DNA of 64,000 nucleotides from Xylaria sp. FL1777. Its lineage: Eukaryota; Ascomycota; Sordariomycetes; Xylariales; Xylariaceae. The notes below the pieces were generated by a model, which did not search any database, was not told the DNA's origin, and saw only the letters and a list, made by a program, of their open reading frames with translations. The first letter of the stretch is position 1; each line of letters opens with the position of its first letter. The position numbers and the translations under genes are program-made. The stretch covers positions 496,001-560,000 of the forward strand of contig MU400515.1 of assembly GCA_022578965.1 (NCBI GenBank), read 5' to 3'. This document shows positions 12,581 to 25,000 of the stretch, one piece after another.

Positions 12581-13877
12581 GCCCGCGTTCTCATAGGTGG
12601 ATGGGTTGAACTGAGATAGGTCGATATATGGTCTCGCTAAGAAACGTTGGCAGATGTGCTACTTTGTGGAATATCGACCAATTAAAGCATTGTTCTATCT
12701 CGTGCCGAGATGTAGATGAGTCGGTCATTCATCGGATAGTATGTGGGCAGAACATTGTAGGGAGCCAAAGTAAGTGGTAGCTCGCGGATTGGATGTTGTT
12801 AACTTTATACAATCACCTCCATAGGTAGACTCTTTAAGAAAGCATAGGAAAAAAGAAAAAGCGTGCCTACCTATGTACATAAATGACACCAGGCTTCAGG
12901 TAGTCGCTGTACCGAGGTACCAATTGACGGCGAACCAGATCCACAAATCTAACTTGCTCCTTTAGCACTCAGATTTCTTCCTTACAAATACCAACCGCCT
13001 ATAAAGTGATGTTCCAATAAATTGCCTGGATAATTTCTACTATGTCACCCGAACTGATTCTAAGACAGGGTTATTAAGATAGAAGAACTCCTAAAATGAT
13101 CTTCTTGTATTCATCTTAATCACCAACCATTTCGTCTAGCTACGCCCGTATAACCTCGTGAGACAGCAGGTGGACTGCGCACGCCAAAATCTCGAAACGC
13201 TGATCCCAAAACTCGTAAAGGCGGTGCAGGGAAACAGCTAAGAGGCTAAGAGGCAAGCCGCCATGGTAGCTCTCTATACGGTTACTTAAAAGGTTGTTCA
13301 TCATACGTCACGTTTCTCCGGTGCACCATACCTGCTTAGCAACGACGGTAGGTTGTTAGGAAGAAACACTTGTAGCACCTATTTACTAGCGCTAAGAATT
13401 ATTATAGTTTTGTTTTTGTTATTCATTGCGTCAAGAAGAGAAAAAGTGTGTGAACATGTATGGTTAATGGGCATTGTACTCACATCATCTATGTCATCCC
13501 GCAGTCACTCAGCGAGTTAAAAAGAACGTCTACAGCTCTAACACTACAGCTCTAAAATGCCATTTTCTCTCATCCGACTGACACTTTCAAAACACACACC
13601 ACAGCCAGATCACAAAGACTCATGAAGTAGCAAAATAGTTTTACTTTCTTCTTATTTAATTAAGTCTAAAGACGTATAGGTAGGGTATATGACCGAAGTC
13701 CGCCCGCCGCATCATTCAGTTTACAGAAAAATGAAATTATAAAGAGTGATCGTTCGACCCCCAGGCCAGACGGAGGTCTATCTATACACCGAAAGGCAAA
13801 GGTATTTAACACAACGGAGAAGGGGGCCGAGTGGCGTGGCCTGGCGGGTGCTGCCGCGCCGTTCACTGTCCGACCAT
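12581..13877. other. intergenic between the DCAF4-like gene and PMA1
   Basis: About 1.3 kb holding the DCAF4-like promoter (left, transcribed leftward) and the PMA1 3' flank (right). No coding frame or RNA gene is recognised; the sequence is moderately AT-rich. Confidence 0.45.
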
Positions 13878-16800
13878 TTACTGCGACTTCTCGTGCTGGG
13901 TGGAGACGCGCTGGAGTGAGACCACTGTGAAACAAGTTAGCCAGGGGGTCCTGTTTATGCAAGGGGGATCAATGAAAAGCTTACCGAAGTCCTCAAGGGA
14001 GCGTTGCTTCTGGCTTCCCTTGGGCGACTTGCCGTGCATCAGGTTGTCGAAACCAGTGCTGTCCTGGAGGAAGTAGTAGACACCACCCATGACGCTGAAG
14101 ATACCGAACGAGAAAATCCAGATACGCACGACGGCGACAATGTGGGTGTATCCGTCCTCGAACCAACCGAAGATACAGAAGAGGGTGGCAATAATATCAA
14201 CGATGAAGATAGCACCGGTGAGTTGCCATGAAGGGATCGATGACCAGAAGGGACCATTGGCACGGGTGATGAAGATCAGCCAGTTCTCAGTGAGGGAGAT
14301 CTCGAGGAACAGAACTTCATCGAGGTTACCGTTGTTCTGGACAATACCACCATTCTCGCCATTGGCGTAAAGGGTGGTGACAGTAATCCAGGTGCCGACA
14401 GCAAGAATGATACCGAGAATGACGGACATACCCCAGAGCTTGGGCAGGTTCCATTTGACAGGGCTCATGGAGTAGGGAGCGTTGTCGTAAGCGATGGCAA
14501 GGGTAGCGACATCAGCGAAGATGGCAATGAAGACGACAAGCTCAATGTTAAGGGATCGGTTGAGGATAGCAATCCACAGACCAAGGAAGATCTCCAAGTG
14601 CAGAGAAAGCGCGATACGGTAGACGACGTAGGCATACATACGGTGGAAAATCTGGCGGGAAGTCTTAAGGGCATCAATAATAGCACCAAGACCGGGAGCC
14701 AAGAAGACGATATCGGCAGCGGAACGAGCGGCATCAGAGGCACCCTCGACAGCAATACCAGTATCGGCCTTCTTCAATGAAGGAGCATCGTTGACACCAT
14801 CACCAGTCATACCAACGAGATAGCCACGCTGTTGCAGAATCTCAACGACGTTGTACTTGTGCTGGGGGAAAACCTCAGCGAAACCATCAGCAGCCTCGAC
14901 GAAATCGTAAACCTCAGAGCCAGGCATGTCACCACCACCACCAAGACCAAGACGCTCAGCATTGTAGACGTTGGTGCCAAGACCCAGTTGACGAGAAGTC
15001 TCACGAGCGATACCGACAGCATCACCAGTAAGCATCTTAATGGAAAGACCCATACGCTTGGCTTCGTTGATAGTGCGGGCAGTGTCGTGACGGGGAGGGT
15101 CGGAGCAGGGCATGATACCAAGGATTTCCCAAGCACCCTCACCACGCTTGCGGGCAACACCGAGAGAACGGAAACCACGGGTGGCAAACTCAGCAACCTT
15201 GTTCTTGTAGGCCTGGTCAATCTCCTCGGGAACGGGATGATCTTCAGCGACAGTCTTCAGGACGAACAGAGGGGCACCCTTGACACAGGTGATGATCTCA
15301 CCCTGGGGAGACTCAACGATAGCGGTAACCTTCTTTGACACGGGGTCGAAAGGGTAGAATTCCTTAACAATGTACTTGGAGAGGACGCCCTTGGCACGGG
15401 GGTAGTACTTGAGAGCCTTGAGGAAAGCCTTGTCAATGGCATCCATACCCTTCTTCTTGCGGGAAGCAGCCAAGCAAGCAGTAAGCATGAGGTCATCAGG
15501 TTCAACGCCAGCGACAGTGAAAGGTTCAGAAAGAGAGAGCTTGTTCTTAGTCAGAGTACCAGTCTTGTCAGAGCAGAGAATCTCAACACCAGCCAGAGAC
15601 TCGATAGCGGACAGCTTCTGAACGATAGCCTTCTTCTTAGCAAGGAAGGCAGCACCGACAGCCATGGTAGTGGTGACGACGGCGGGAAGACCGACGGGAA
15701 CACCAACAATGGTGATAGCCAGGGTAAAGCCTAGAATCTCGACAATGGGGTTGGAGCGGTAGAATGACGAGATCCAGACGACCAAAAGAGTAAGAATAAC
15801 CAGAACTAGCAGAATCGTACCGATACCATTAAGAACCTCAGTGAAGTGACCAGTGCCGCCAGAAGCCTGGCTGACTAGGGCAGCAGCGCGACCGACAAAA
15901 GTGTTATCACCGGTAGCGGTGACAACCATGAAGGCCTCACCACGCTTGACGGCAGATGAAGCAAAGCATTGGTCATTCTTGTGCTTGTCAACAGCGAGAG
16001 ACTCGCCGGTGAGAGCAGACTGGTCGACTTGTAGGAAAGCGTCGTCGGTAACGATACGGCCGTCTGCGGGAATAATAGTACCCTGGACGAGTGTAATTAG
16101 CCAATTGTTTTATTCTAGGGACAAGCAAGCCATTCACACACCTCTTCGACCTGGAGAATATCACCGGGGACGACCTGAGGAGCCTCGATCTCCTTAAGAG
16201 TACCATCACGGAGAACAACAGCCTTGAGAGCAAGTGTCTTCTTCAACTCGTCGACGATTGAACCTGCCTGGTATTCCTGGATGAAACCGACGGCGGCGTT
16301 GAGGAGGAGCAGACCAATGATGACACCGAAATCAACCCAGTCTTCTAGACCAGCGGCAAGGACAGCGGCAGCCTCCATGACGAACTGAATAGGACCGACA
16401 AAGAACCCCTAAAACGAGCTTGTTAGGTATGGCCGAGTGAGTAACCCACGGGAGGGGGAAACATACGAAGAACTTGAGAATTAGGTTTTCCTTCTCCTCC
16501 TTCATCTGGTTGAGACCATACTTACGGCGACGGTTAGTAACCTCAGCTATGCTACAGTTAGCGACAATTCAACCCGTTCAGCCAGGTCAATGGCACTATG
16601 TCTGCCTTCTAGGCAAGCAATTGAACCATTGAGCCAGGGAAACCAGCATCCTCAACTTACAGTCTGTTAAACCGAGGCGTGTGTCGGTGTTCAACATCTC
16701 GTCGGGAATAGTGCGACCCTGACCAACAGCCTGGCCCTCCTCCTCCTCTTCGTCGTCATCGCCACCATCATCAGACTCGAGGTCCTCGATCAGAGCATCA

Positions 16801-16949
16801 ATGTCCTCGTCGTCCTCCTCGCCCTCATCGACCTTGGGCTTAGTGGTGGTAGGCTCGGTGTTGTGGTGAGCCGCCTTCTCGTCGAAGTGACCCGACTCGA
16901 TGTTGGTGTTGAGTGCCGGCGCGCCGGCAGAATTATTAGACTCAGCCAT
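13878..16949 (-). CDS. PMA1: plasma-membrane proton-translocating P-type ATPase
   Basis: Electrogenic H+ pump (P3A ATPase) that energises the fungal plasma membrane. Five exons on the minus strand: 16949-16661, 16546-16467, 16408-16142, 16082-13985 and 13924-13878. The introns are 114, 58, 59 and 60 bp, and the product is 926 residues (family about 920). The N-terminus is Asp/Glu-rich, as in other Pma1 proteins. Seen: [20 protein letters not shown] before TM1, DQSALTGES (actuator TGES), [11 protein letters not shown] with the phosphorylated Asp near residue 384, [13 protein letters not shown] and [18 protein letters not shown] (hinge), then the C-terminal membrane segments. The tail ends [15 protein letters not shown], the autoinhibitory R-domain end with Ser/Thr phosphosites known from yeast. 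Introns clustered at the two ends match my memory of the Neurospora gene. The last intron has no stop and a length divisible by three. Confidence 0.97.
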
Positions 16950-17270
16950 CCTGGCGAGGGTTATTGCTATAGTCGAGATCTACTCGCTATGCCAGAGCTG
17001 CCACTACTAATAGAAGAAGGCGTGTTAGAAGAATATGTACGTCACACAAAGAGTGGTTGCAATTCTTGGGAATGGTGCCGTTGCGACGACAACAGAGAAG
17101 CAGTGGCGTCTGCGGCTGGAATGCAAGTAGGAGCTAGGCAAAAACAATGTTGTTGCGACGGTAAGACTGTGCAAGGCCCGGGCCGGGAGGAATTGGGAGG
17201 AGATGAACCTACAGAAGAAAGACACAGATAGGTAGGGGGGGGAGGGAGATGGGGGGGAGAGCGTATGGTG
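16950..17270 (-). promoter_or_regulatory. PMA1 proximal upstream region with pyrimidine-rich tract
   Basis: Upstream of the PMA1 start, read on the coding strand, 17262-17228 is an almost pure C/T tract about 280 bp before the ATG. Such tracts are frequent near transcription starts of strongly expressed fungal genes. No clear TATA box was identified, and the transcription start is not determined. Confidence 0.4.
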
Positions 17271-17825
17271 GAAGTCACCAGCGTCGAGAACCTATTGCAA
17301 GTTGACGAGTCGAGAGGAACAAGTCTCTACGCGGTAAGAGAGGAAAGAGAAAACGAGAGCGTCAATTCCGACGGGCAGTTCGGATTTTTAAAGAACAAAG
17401 CGACCAAGGAAGAAGGGCGAGATGATGGATGGATCCGCCGACGAAGCTCTTCTCCCAAATGGGAGCAAGTCAAGCCGGGTCCTGGGTGCTCGGTGTCTCG
17501 CGACCTCGCGCTACAGTGCGGACCCGCTTGCCCCATCTTGTATTCCGGCCTATCAGGGCACGGATGAATAAATGGGACATCCATTGCCTATACTAGCATA
17601 AAAGGGTGCTATTATGCGCTACTTATTTACGAGATGTACTGCCTTCGTAGTACCGGTATGTATGGTATTGTGTGTGTAAGTACAGTAGTTGCCGTGTCTT
17701 ACAACAATGATACCTAGTACCTATTAGATCATTCATCGACGCCATTATTAGCTATCAGGCTATTGAACAAACTACCTACCTACTCGGACTTGCAGCCTGT
17801 CCGGCCGAGACTCCTCGGGATACAT

Positions 17826-17855
17826 AGGTAGGTAGGTAGGTAGGTAGGTAGGTAG
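17826..17855. repeat. (TAGG)n tetranucleotide microsatellite
   Basis: About seven perfect copies of AGGT/TAGG in tandem. The unit is not the fungal telomere unit TTAGGG. Short TACCTACC/GGTAGGTA words recur across intergenic DNA in this window, for example near 34122 and 62415. Confidence 0.9.
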
Positions 17856-19552
17856 TATAGGTAAGTATCGTCACCTGGGCAGTGTTCGGTAATTGACAGG
17901 CTGTTTTGAGATCTAAGCTTTTCTTATTCTATCTTCTCCTATTCTATCTACTAAACAAGCGTCATGCTACCTCCGTAGTACTATTGGGCAAGGAATAAAG
18001 GCCACAGCTACACATATATGACGCGAATCAATGGTATCTCTTAGTATTGATAAGAAGTATCTGACTGCGTGGTCTAGTGTTGTATTAGGCCTGCAGGAGA
18101 AAATCTTGCCCACATACGCTAGACACCGTCTGGATGCAGAGCGACGCACACGGTACCAACAAGTCTCTGGTACGGCGCCGAAGGTGCGGCGCCCCACCCT
18201 CGATCTAGTGGGTATCTCTGGTTGGGACCAGGTGCAGCAGCAGTACATGAGTACATGTAGGTAAATCACTCACTCAACTTTTTCCTCACTTGCTTGCCAT
18301 GACGACAGACCGCAACAATGCCAAATATGCCTCGACTCGCCGACTTATTCATTTGCTGTGCTGCTCCCGCCGCGCACCACCACCATTCGCTGCGACGAGC
18401 TCCCGCCAGTCAGCCTCGATGCAATTGACTCGGTTTGGCCCGTGTCGTCGCTGTGGCCGACCGCAAATTTTACAGTATAAGCTCACCGTTGTCAGGTGGG
18501 AGTGACATTGTTTTGGTCAGAATTTTCCGATCAAAACAAGGTTTCTGGGTGCTGTTGCTGATTCCCGTCTCTGCAAGCAACAAGCCAAGCACCAGGCCAA
18601 GCACCCAAGCTGGGAGCCCACACAGAAGCACGGACGGGCTAGCACGGACCACGCCGACCCCTGTAGCAAGCTGTACTTACAGTAGCCTGCGGCCTGCAGC
18701 AGCCAGGTGTGCCCCAGCCAACCCCAAGCCCCGCGCCCTGTCCCTGTGCGAAACCCTGTGGCTCTTTTTTTCCCTTCTCTGTGCATACAGTGGTGTAGGT
18801 ACAGTAGATAACCTCAGCGTAAGTTGCGTAAGTTTGCGCTACGCTACCTAGGTACGCAGACGGAGTGGGTAGGCAAGCTACCTAGTGTACCCACTGGAGA
18901 TTCAGGGCCAAAGTCTGTTCTGCTCAGGGTTCAGGTGTTACTAGATAGAGAAACTCTGGTAATAAAGGCAAGGGTTTCGGCCTTAATCGGTTCACCCAAA
19001 CCGTCCTAACCAGCAACCCACACAGATGGACAAGTCGCGCGAGTCGCGACGCCCACCCGGCCGACGTAAACTGTGCACTACTGCGTAGGGTACATGTCCG
19101 CTTTTCGTACTGTGTACTGCACTGTATCAAGGTCCCCTTCACCATGCAACAGGTCCAGATACCGACATTCTTTGTCGCTACTTACATACCCAGATCTACC
19201 TAGTATGAGCAATTTTAAGTCTCAAACAGCCACGCACGCAAAACGCTGGCACGAGACGAGGTCCTAACGGTGAGCTATACTTAGGATACCTGACATACGC
19301 AGTACATTCTCTGTGGTTCGAGCTGAATCCGCCGCACGTAATGTAAAACAACCGATGAAGTATTTGCCCATGCGTCTCCAGGTCGGGCTTTTGAGCCATT
19401 TTCCATACCTGCATCACCTACTACTACCTACTGCTACTATCGCGAAGTGATCCTTCAACTGAAGGAATCCAGTGTCAGAGAATAGGCTAGACGAATCCCT
19501 TCTGTAGGCTTTCGTCCAGTGCTCTTCTGGTACCTGTTGGTCGTGCCACTCG

Positions 19553-19585
19553 TCTTCTACTTCTACTTCTACTTCTACTTCTACT
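19553..19585. repeat. (CTTCTA)n hexanucleotide microsatellite
   Basis: Five and a half copies of a six-base unit CTTCTA in tandem. Read on the minus strand it encodes alternating Glu-Val residues in a spurious open frame. Confidence 0.88.
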
Positions 19586-22000
19586 CCATATACACTGACT
19601 GCAGTGTACAGAGATGTGTACTGTAGTACAAGAGAACATTTCTGAAGACTGTTTTCCAGTGATCTCGGTGTTATCCATTCTCGTGAAGCGCAATTATCGG
19701 CCGATACGTCCGTCCCGAGATCTAGTGCGAATTGTGTCCAGTTCAAATTTTGCATATAACTACCTTCGTTCGGACAATTCGATCTCGCCAGGGGAAATCA
19801 TAATCCAACTATCGACCTAAAAAGTATAGAAAAAGGCGTCTAGGTGGACACTAGTGGTGGCCCAGCTTGGCTGACAACCTACGTCATGCGACCTTATTTC
19901 GCCTTCCTGTCAGCCCTCGTCCCAGATTTCTCCCTTGACCAGTTGGGTCACAACCCATTACACCGTAGGCCGGTTGCAGCGTGCGGTCGCATTTGTCGGT
20001 GGCCAATTCGCTGAAAACTCAATCCTTCTAAGTATATGCACATTCATTGAAGTTGGGCCACCGAACTGGACAGAAGGAACTCTCGCAGGGCTGAACGACA
20101 AGACTTCCGCTCGCGATACCCGACAAGAATCCATGGTGCATAAATATGTATAGGTGTATGGGTAGGTATTTGTATGTAAGTGGTAGGCGCTCGGCCCAAG
20201 TGTTCCGACCTGTCCGACGAGAGCATTCGCTCGGAATGACCGCTTCCCCACCACCTTTCGCTTTCGGTGTATAGACGTAGAAGAGCGAGTCTTGTTGCGG
20301 ATGCGGCAATTCTTCTTCGCTTCTAGAATCCGAATCTTACGCTACGCTACGGGAATTTCCCGTGTCGCGCTTTTTCCCATCTGCAGCATATAAGCTCCAA
20401 TCAGGGCTCCTGTGTTCTACTTATCTATGTCAGGGCATTTGCCACCACAAGTGGCCGCCACGGTCGCTATCACGACTGCCTCTACTAATACACCACTTGG
20501 CGAAGGCTCTCGACGACCACGCCCACAGCGCTCTGTCAGTCGCCAAGAATTGACAATATTAGCATAGATACCATTATCTAGGATGCTACTGCATACGGAT
20601 CTGGAGCTGCGAGTTCAGTAGTGTAAGGTCTGGCGGCCATGACGCAACATCATCAAACCACAGGGGAAGGTCTGCCTCGAATGCGGTAGATCCTCATGTG
20701 CCGGCTTGGCTCGCTCGAGCATTACCTCCCCCGTCTCTTAGTAATTTGTACAGCTGGTAGTCAGGCCCGCCTCAACTTCTCTTCCGCGGGCTCAACTTGC
20801 AGCTTATTCGCAGAGCCACCACAGTGCGAAAGCAACGTGCAATGTTGCATTGCAAGCAAATGAAAACCGTCATAGCCCATCCTTGTCGGGTCTCCATATA
20901 TCACGAAATCCCCCACAGCAACTCGTGGACTTTTACACCAATCACATCAATAGCAGGCGAAAATAATGGCCAGAATGGGATTCGCCCTGCAAGGGTTCAG
21001 CTCTTAGTCTCGGCTAGTGTGATTGCGTTATTACTGCGTACAGTATGGGGTGGAAATTGGGGAAGTCAAGCTCCCATTCTCTGCTCCTCGGTCAAAAGAC
21101 CGTTAGAGGCATGACTAGGAATCAATGAACGCACAGTGTTGGCTTCATTGCGACCGATGAGACAAGCCGATTCCTATCGCGACGGAAGATTGAAAGAAGC
21201 TAACAATCATCTAGTGTATCTTGCAACCTCAAGTCCTGATACTATCTAATGGGTTACACCTGAGTTGGTCCATCTTACATTTGCAGATTACCCATCTTTT
21301 ATTTTTATAATCACAGTTCCCGTATTTTCACTAGTTAGTGTAGGTGCACTACACTACCTACAACATAGGCGGCGCAAGCTGGCGCTATCTCGGGACTGCA
21401 CGAAGGATTTCGTATTTCCGGAGAGCGACTTGCAGCAAGTGGGCGATCGTATCCAGCCGAGACTATAAACATACAAGATTACCTATGCGTATATACATAA
21501 GTAGCCAGGTCACCCATCCAGTCAAATGACGAAAAACTTATGAAAGCCAGCGGCAAGATCCAGTCTTAGTGCCCGCGAAAGAGAGACTGCCGGACAATCC
21601 GCGCATTCGTCTACCAGCAGCCGCCGGTCCTCACCTCGAATTTCAATTTGGAGAGGACACCAACTACCGATCACTATAGCAAGGGTCCATGTCACGCACA
21701 GTTGTATGGATGAAACTTGAAGCCAAGGTTAAGCTGTCGAAACTTGAAACATCCGCCTCCGATACAACTATCAGTTCGTCTGTTTTATTGTTTTTCATTG
21801 TATTTTTTCCACTTATGCGTAATTGACATTCATTATCATACCACCCCTACAGTTTCTATCTCAACCGTTTACACCCACACCTCCAAAGTTCTACCCCAGC
21901 TATCCACTGCGTGGGGGCTCTGAGTCAGCAACAAGAATCAACTGATCACGTCGTCGTGTCAGAAAATGAAATGGGTTATCGGGCCAATCGAAGCCATTAA

Positions 22001-25000
22001 GGGCGCTAGTTGCGCTACTCTGGGTTTGTCTGGAAAAAAACGCGTTTCGCCTAAGCAGCCAATGTCCATATATGGATAGCCAGGTTCAAATTGCGCTGAC
22101 TAGATCGCCTCCGAGAAAACTCACTACGGCACCGCACAATCCTCAACACAGAACACCAACAAGAAGGTCTAACGACGGCGTACGTTACCTTGTCTGAACC
22201 TCAGCCTTGCTGGACTACCCAATAGATCTTGTGCGGAAACGACGGATATTGAACTTGGAATATTCGGCTGCCAAGATGCGCACTGTTCTTGGTATTGGTC
22301 TTAGATAATTCAGTAAAACCATATCAGCTTCACTTGGCTGATTGAGGCTTGTAAGTGCAGCCATCTTCTACTCCTTTGTAAAAGCACAGTATAAATCGGG
22401 TATATCTTCATCTGGAAATCCGCCCAATTTGGACTCTTGACTTCGTCACACCGAGGTGCCTCGGCATACGTCGTCCGCCGACCCATGGTAACTGATCCAT
22501 AAAGAACCGCCGCGGTCTATATAGATCTGGGCCCGAATCTGTATCCGGCGATCATGAAGCTCCTGCGGGTTGGCTATGTCTTAACCATCGTGTAATCCTC
22601 GATGTACAGTCATCTTCAACACAAAGCCAAGGCTAGCTAACGGAGACGAGTGGAACAAAAAAAGCCATCGCGCCGCTCAAGTCCGGCCAAGAGTTGTCAT
22701 CATTAGGGGTAGAAAAGTAGGCCCATTGTTAGAGTGTAGTCTTTCGCATCGCAGTAGTATTGAGGGTACCGGATATAACACGCCCCGAGTCATTCTCCTT
22801 GCCGTCATGAAAGAGCGGATAGTCTCGGACGAATCCAACGACACGAAACCAAAACACCCCGAGATTCATGGCGCCAAGATAACCTCCATATCCTAATCAC
22901 CAACGATTTGTCCGGGAGCCTGTTCCGGGGGTCATGCAACATATCGTACATTACAGATATCCATCCGGGTAGACAGCGAGTTCCCTGCCGACGCCGCCGC
23001 ATCGTGCATGCCGGTAACATCATTCAATCGCGTAGGTAGGTATGTATGTATTAAAGTCGATATTCCCTCATCTTCTCTGATTTCCCCGCCAAGCCCTTTT
23101 CAAATACATACGACGCCGAGCCCGAGGATCTGTTGGTGGCGCCAATCTGTCGTGTCTCCCTCCAAGTAATTGAAAACTTGGCACATCAGACGGGCCGAGA
23201 GTTCTACCTACAGTCCTTACCTGCCTACCTATCACAGAGAGTCAATATCACAGGCACACTTCCAGTATATCGTCTTGGTCTTCCTCTTTCCCGTCCTTTT
23301 CCCTAGATCCGCAACAGAGCCCGGTGGTATATGTACGTAATTAAGCAAGACTGCCAAGATTTGTAGTACCATGGCACAAGATCCAGAGTGGGCGCGCGTT
23401 CGCCTCGCTGTGACAAACGATACAGCCACATATAGCAGCAGCAGTTTGGCATCATCACATACTGTCAGGTAGGTATTCCCGAAATGGTTGCAATTGTTTC
23501 GGCACTCCCAACGGATGGAACAACCCGCCTCTGGCCCTCGGGGGATCGGCAGGGGGTTGCTCGTCTCGACAGCCCAAATCCGTCCGCGTGGCCCCGTTTC
23601 CGTCTACCCAGCTTGGGCCTACATTACTTACGTGTTGCATCGCGTTATTTTTTTTGCGCCTCCCCCGACCCTCTGGGGTTTGTCTCTCTCTCTCTCTCTC
23701 TCTCTCTATCTAGTATAGTACTCCGTATATACTATCTGTATGACAAGGGATTACACATGGGATGGGTTTCCGGGGACGCGGGGGAGGGATATTTGCTGCT
23801 AACCCTAATAATCCCATAGAAACAAGGCGGCAACGTAGTATGCCTGTACATAACTTACCTATACTACCGGCAGGTACACAGTATTGTATTGATTAATTGA
23901 CGATTTCTGATTGGGAGAGGACATGGTGCAGACCGGTGGTTTCAAAGGATCTTTTGAACCTCCCCAAGCAATCTTGGGCAGCGAAGAGGCCAAGACGGGA
24001 AAGGGATTTGAGGGTTTTTTTTCTTCTTTGTCTCTCTCTCTCTCTCTTTCCCCCCGTTTTACAGTAGCTTGATTTATCAGGAACAAAAGCCAAAGCCACT
24101 TCTTGTCCTGCAACGCACCCTAGCCACACTCAATCCGCCTACGTGTATGCATTTCGTTGTCATTACCCATGCTAAAGCCGCGATTCTGATCATGATGTTA
24201 TACCGGTTATTATTGGTTCGTCGCTTACATGACACAGCGTGGGGGAGGCTGTACACCTCGCTATTCGCTGGGCAATCGAGCGTCTACACTACGTTGGGGG
24301 TTTGTTGGTAGTTGTTAGGAGAGCAGGTAATTTTTATGGGACCGGTCCGTCCCTTGGAAATTGTCATGGTATCTGCACCTCCGATAGGTAGAAGGAGAAA
24401 GAAGCTCGTTTTCCGAAAACGAGGGCCTGGGTAGAACAAAACACACCGCTCTCGTAGTGGTTAGTCGCTTCAATTGGACTGCTGTCAGGCATTGTAGTAT
24501 ACCTGGGTTTCTGCTTTGTTTTGCAAGAAGTCCTCCAAACAAATGTAGTGTAACTGTAACATTCAGTGTGAATTGAATTAACGGCACTTTTCTTCAGCAA
24601 TCTACAATCTGCGTCATGCATGGATCATCCATCGATCCAACAATCCAACAATCCATCCACCACGGCAGGCAGGCAGTCAGATGCACTACTATAGTTTTTA
24701 AGGAAGACGCTATATACTGCCGTTGGCATACTTATAACGTACGTAGGAATGCGAACTTTCACCAACACATCTGTCAGTTTCCCCAGTGGTTTGACGGCCT
24801 TCGTTATACCACCCATCACTACCTACCTATTAAGATCATAGCGCTCCAGCCACTCGCCTTCCTACCGAGAGCCAAACTAGTGTAGGTGTAGCTACGTGAC
24901 ACATATCGAGAGCTGTGCCGTGGCTTGGCGCAGATCATTCGATTTTGGATTCTCCTCCTCGCGCGTAATAGTAGACATATATGCCATATATACGTAATTA

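Larger units (their letters stand above)
17271..22000. other. gene-poor stretch, left half
   Basis: I find no supportable gene. Open frames here are short, lack conserved motifs and show no coding-type codon pattern. Recognisable content is limited to simple repeats (TAGG tetramers and CTTCTA hexamers) and many scattered TACCTA/TAGGTA words. The left part may belong to a long PMA1 upstream region. Confidence 0.5.

Noticed and set aside
14832..15338. 168-aa plus-strand frame opposite PMA1
   Set aside because: Shadow of the strongly conserved PMA1 coding exon; low-complexity composition and no homology.
17826..17855. TAGG repeat considered as telomeric or subtelomeric signal
   Set aside because: Unit differs from TTAGGG and the run is only about 30 bp; housekeeping genes lie on both sides.
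20797..21114. 105-aa frame in the gene-poor zone
   Set aside because: No coding-type third-position bias, no motif, no intron-extended partner.
24436..24475. Sequence resembling a tRNA D-arm (CGTAGTGGTTAGTC)
   Set aside because: No T-arm/B box within the required distance and no acceptor pairing.
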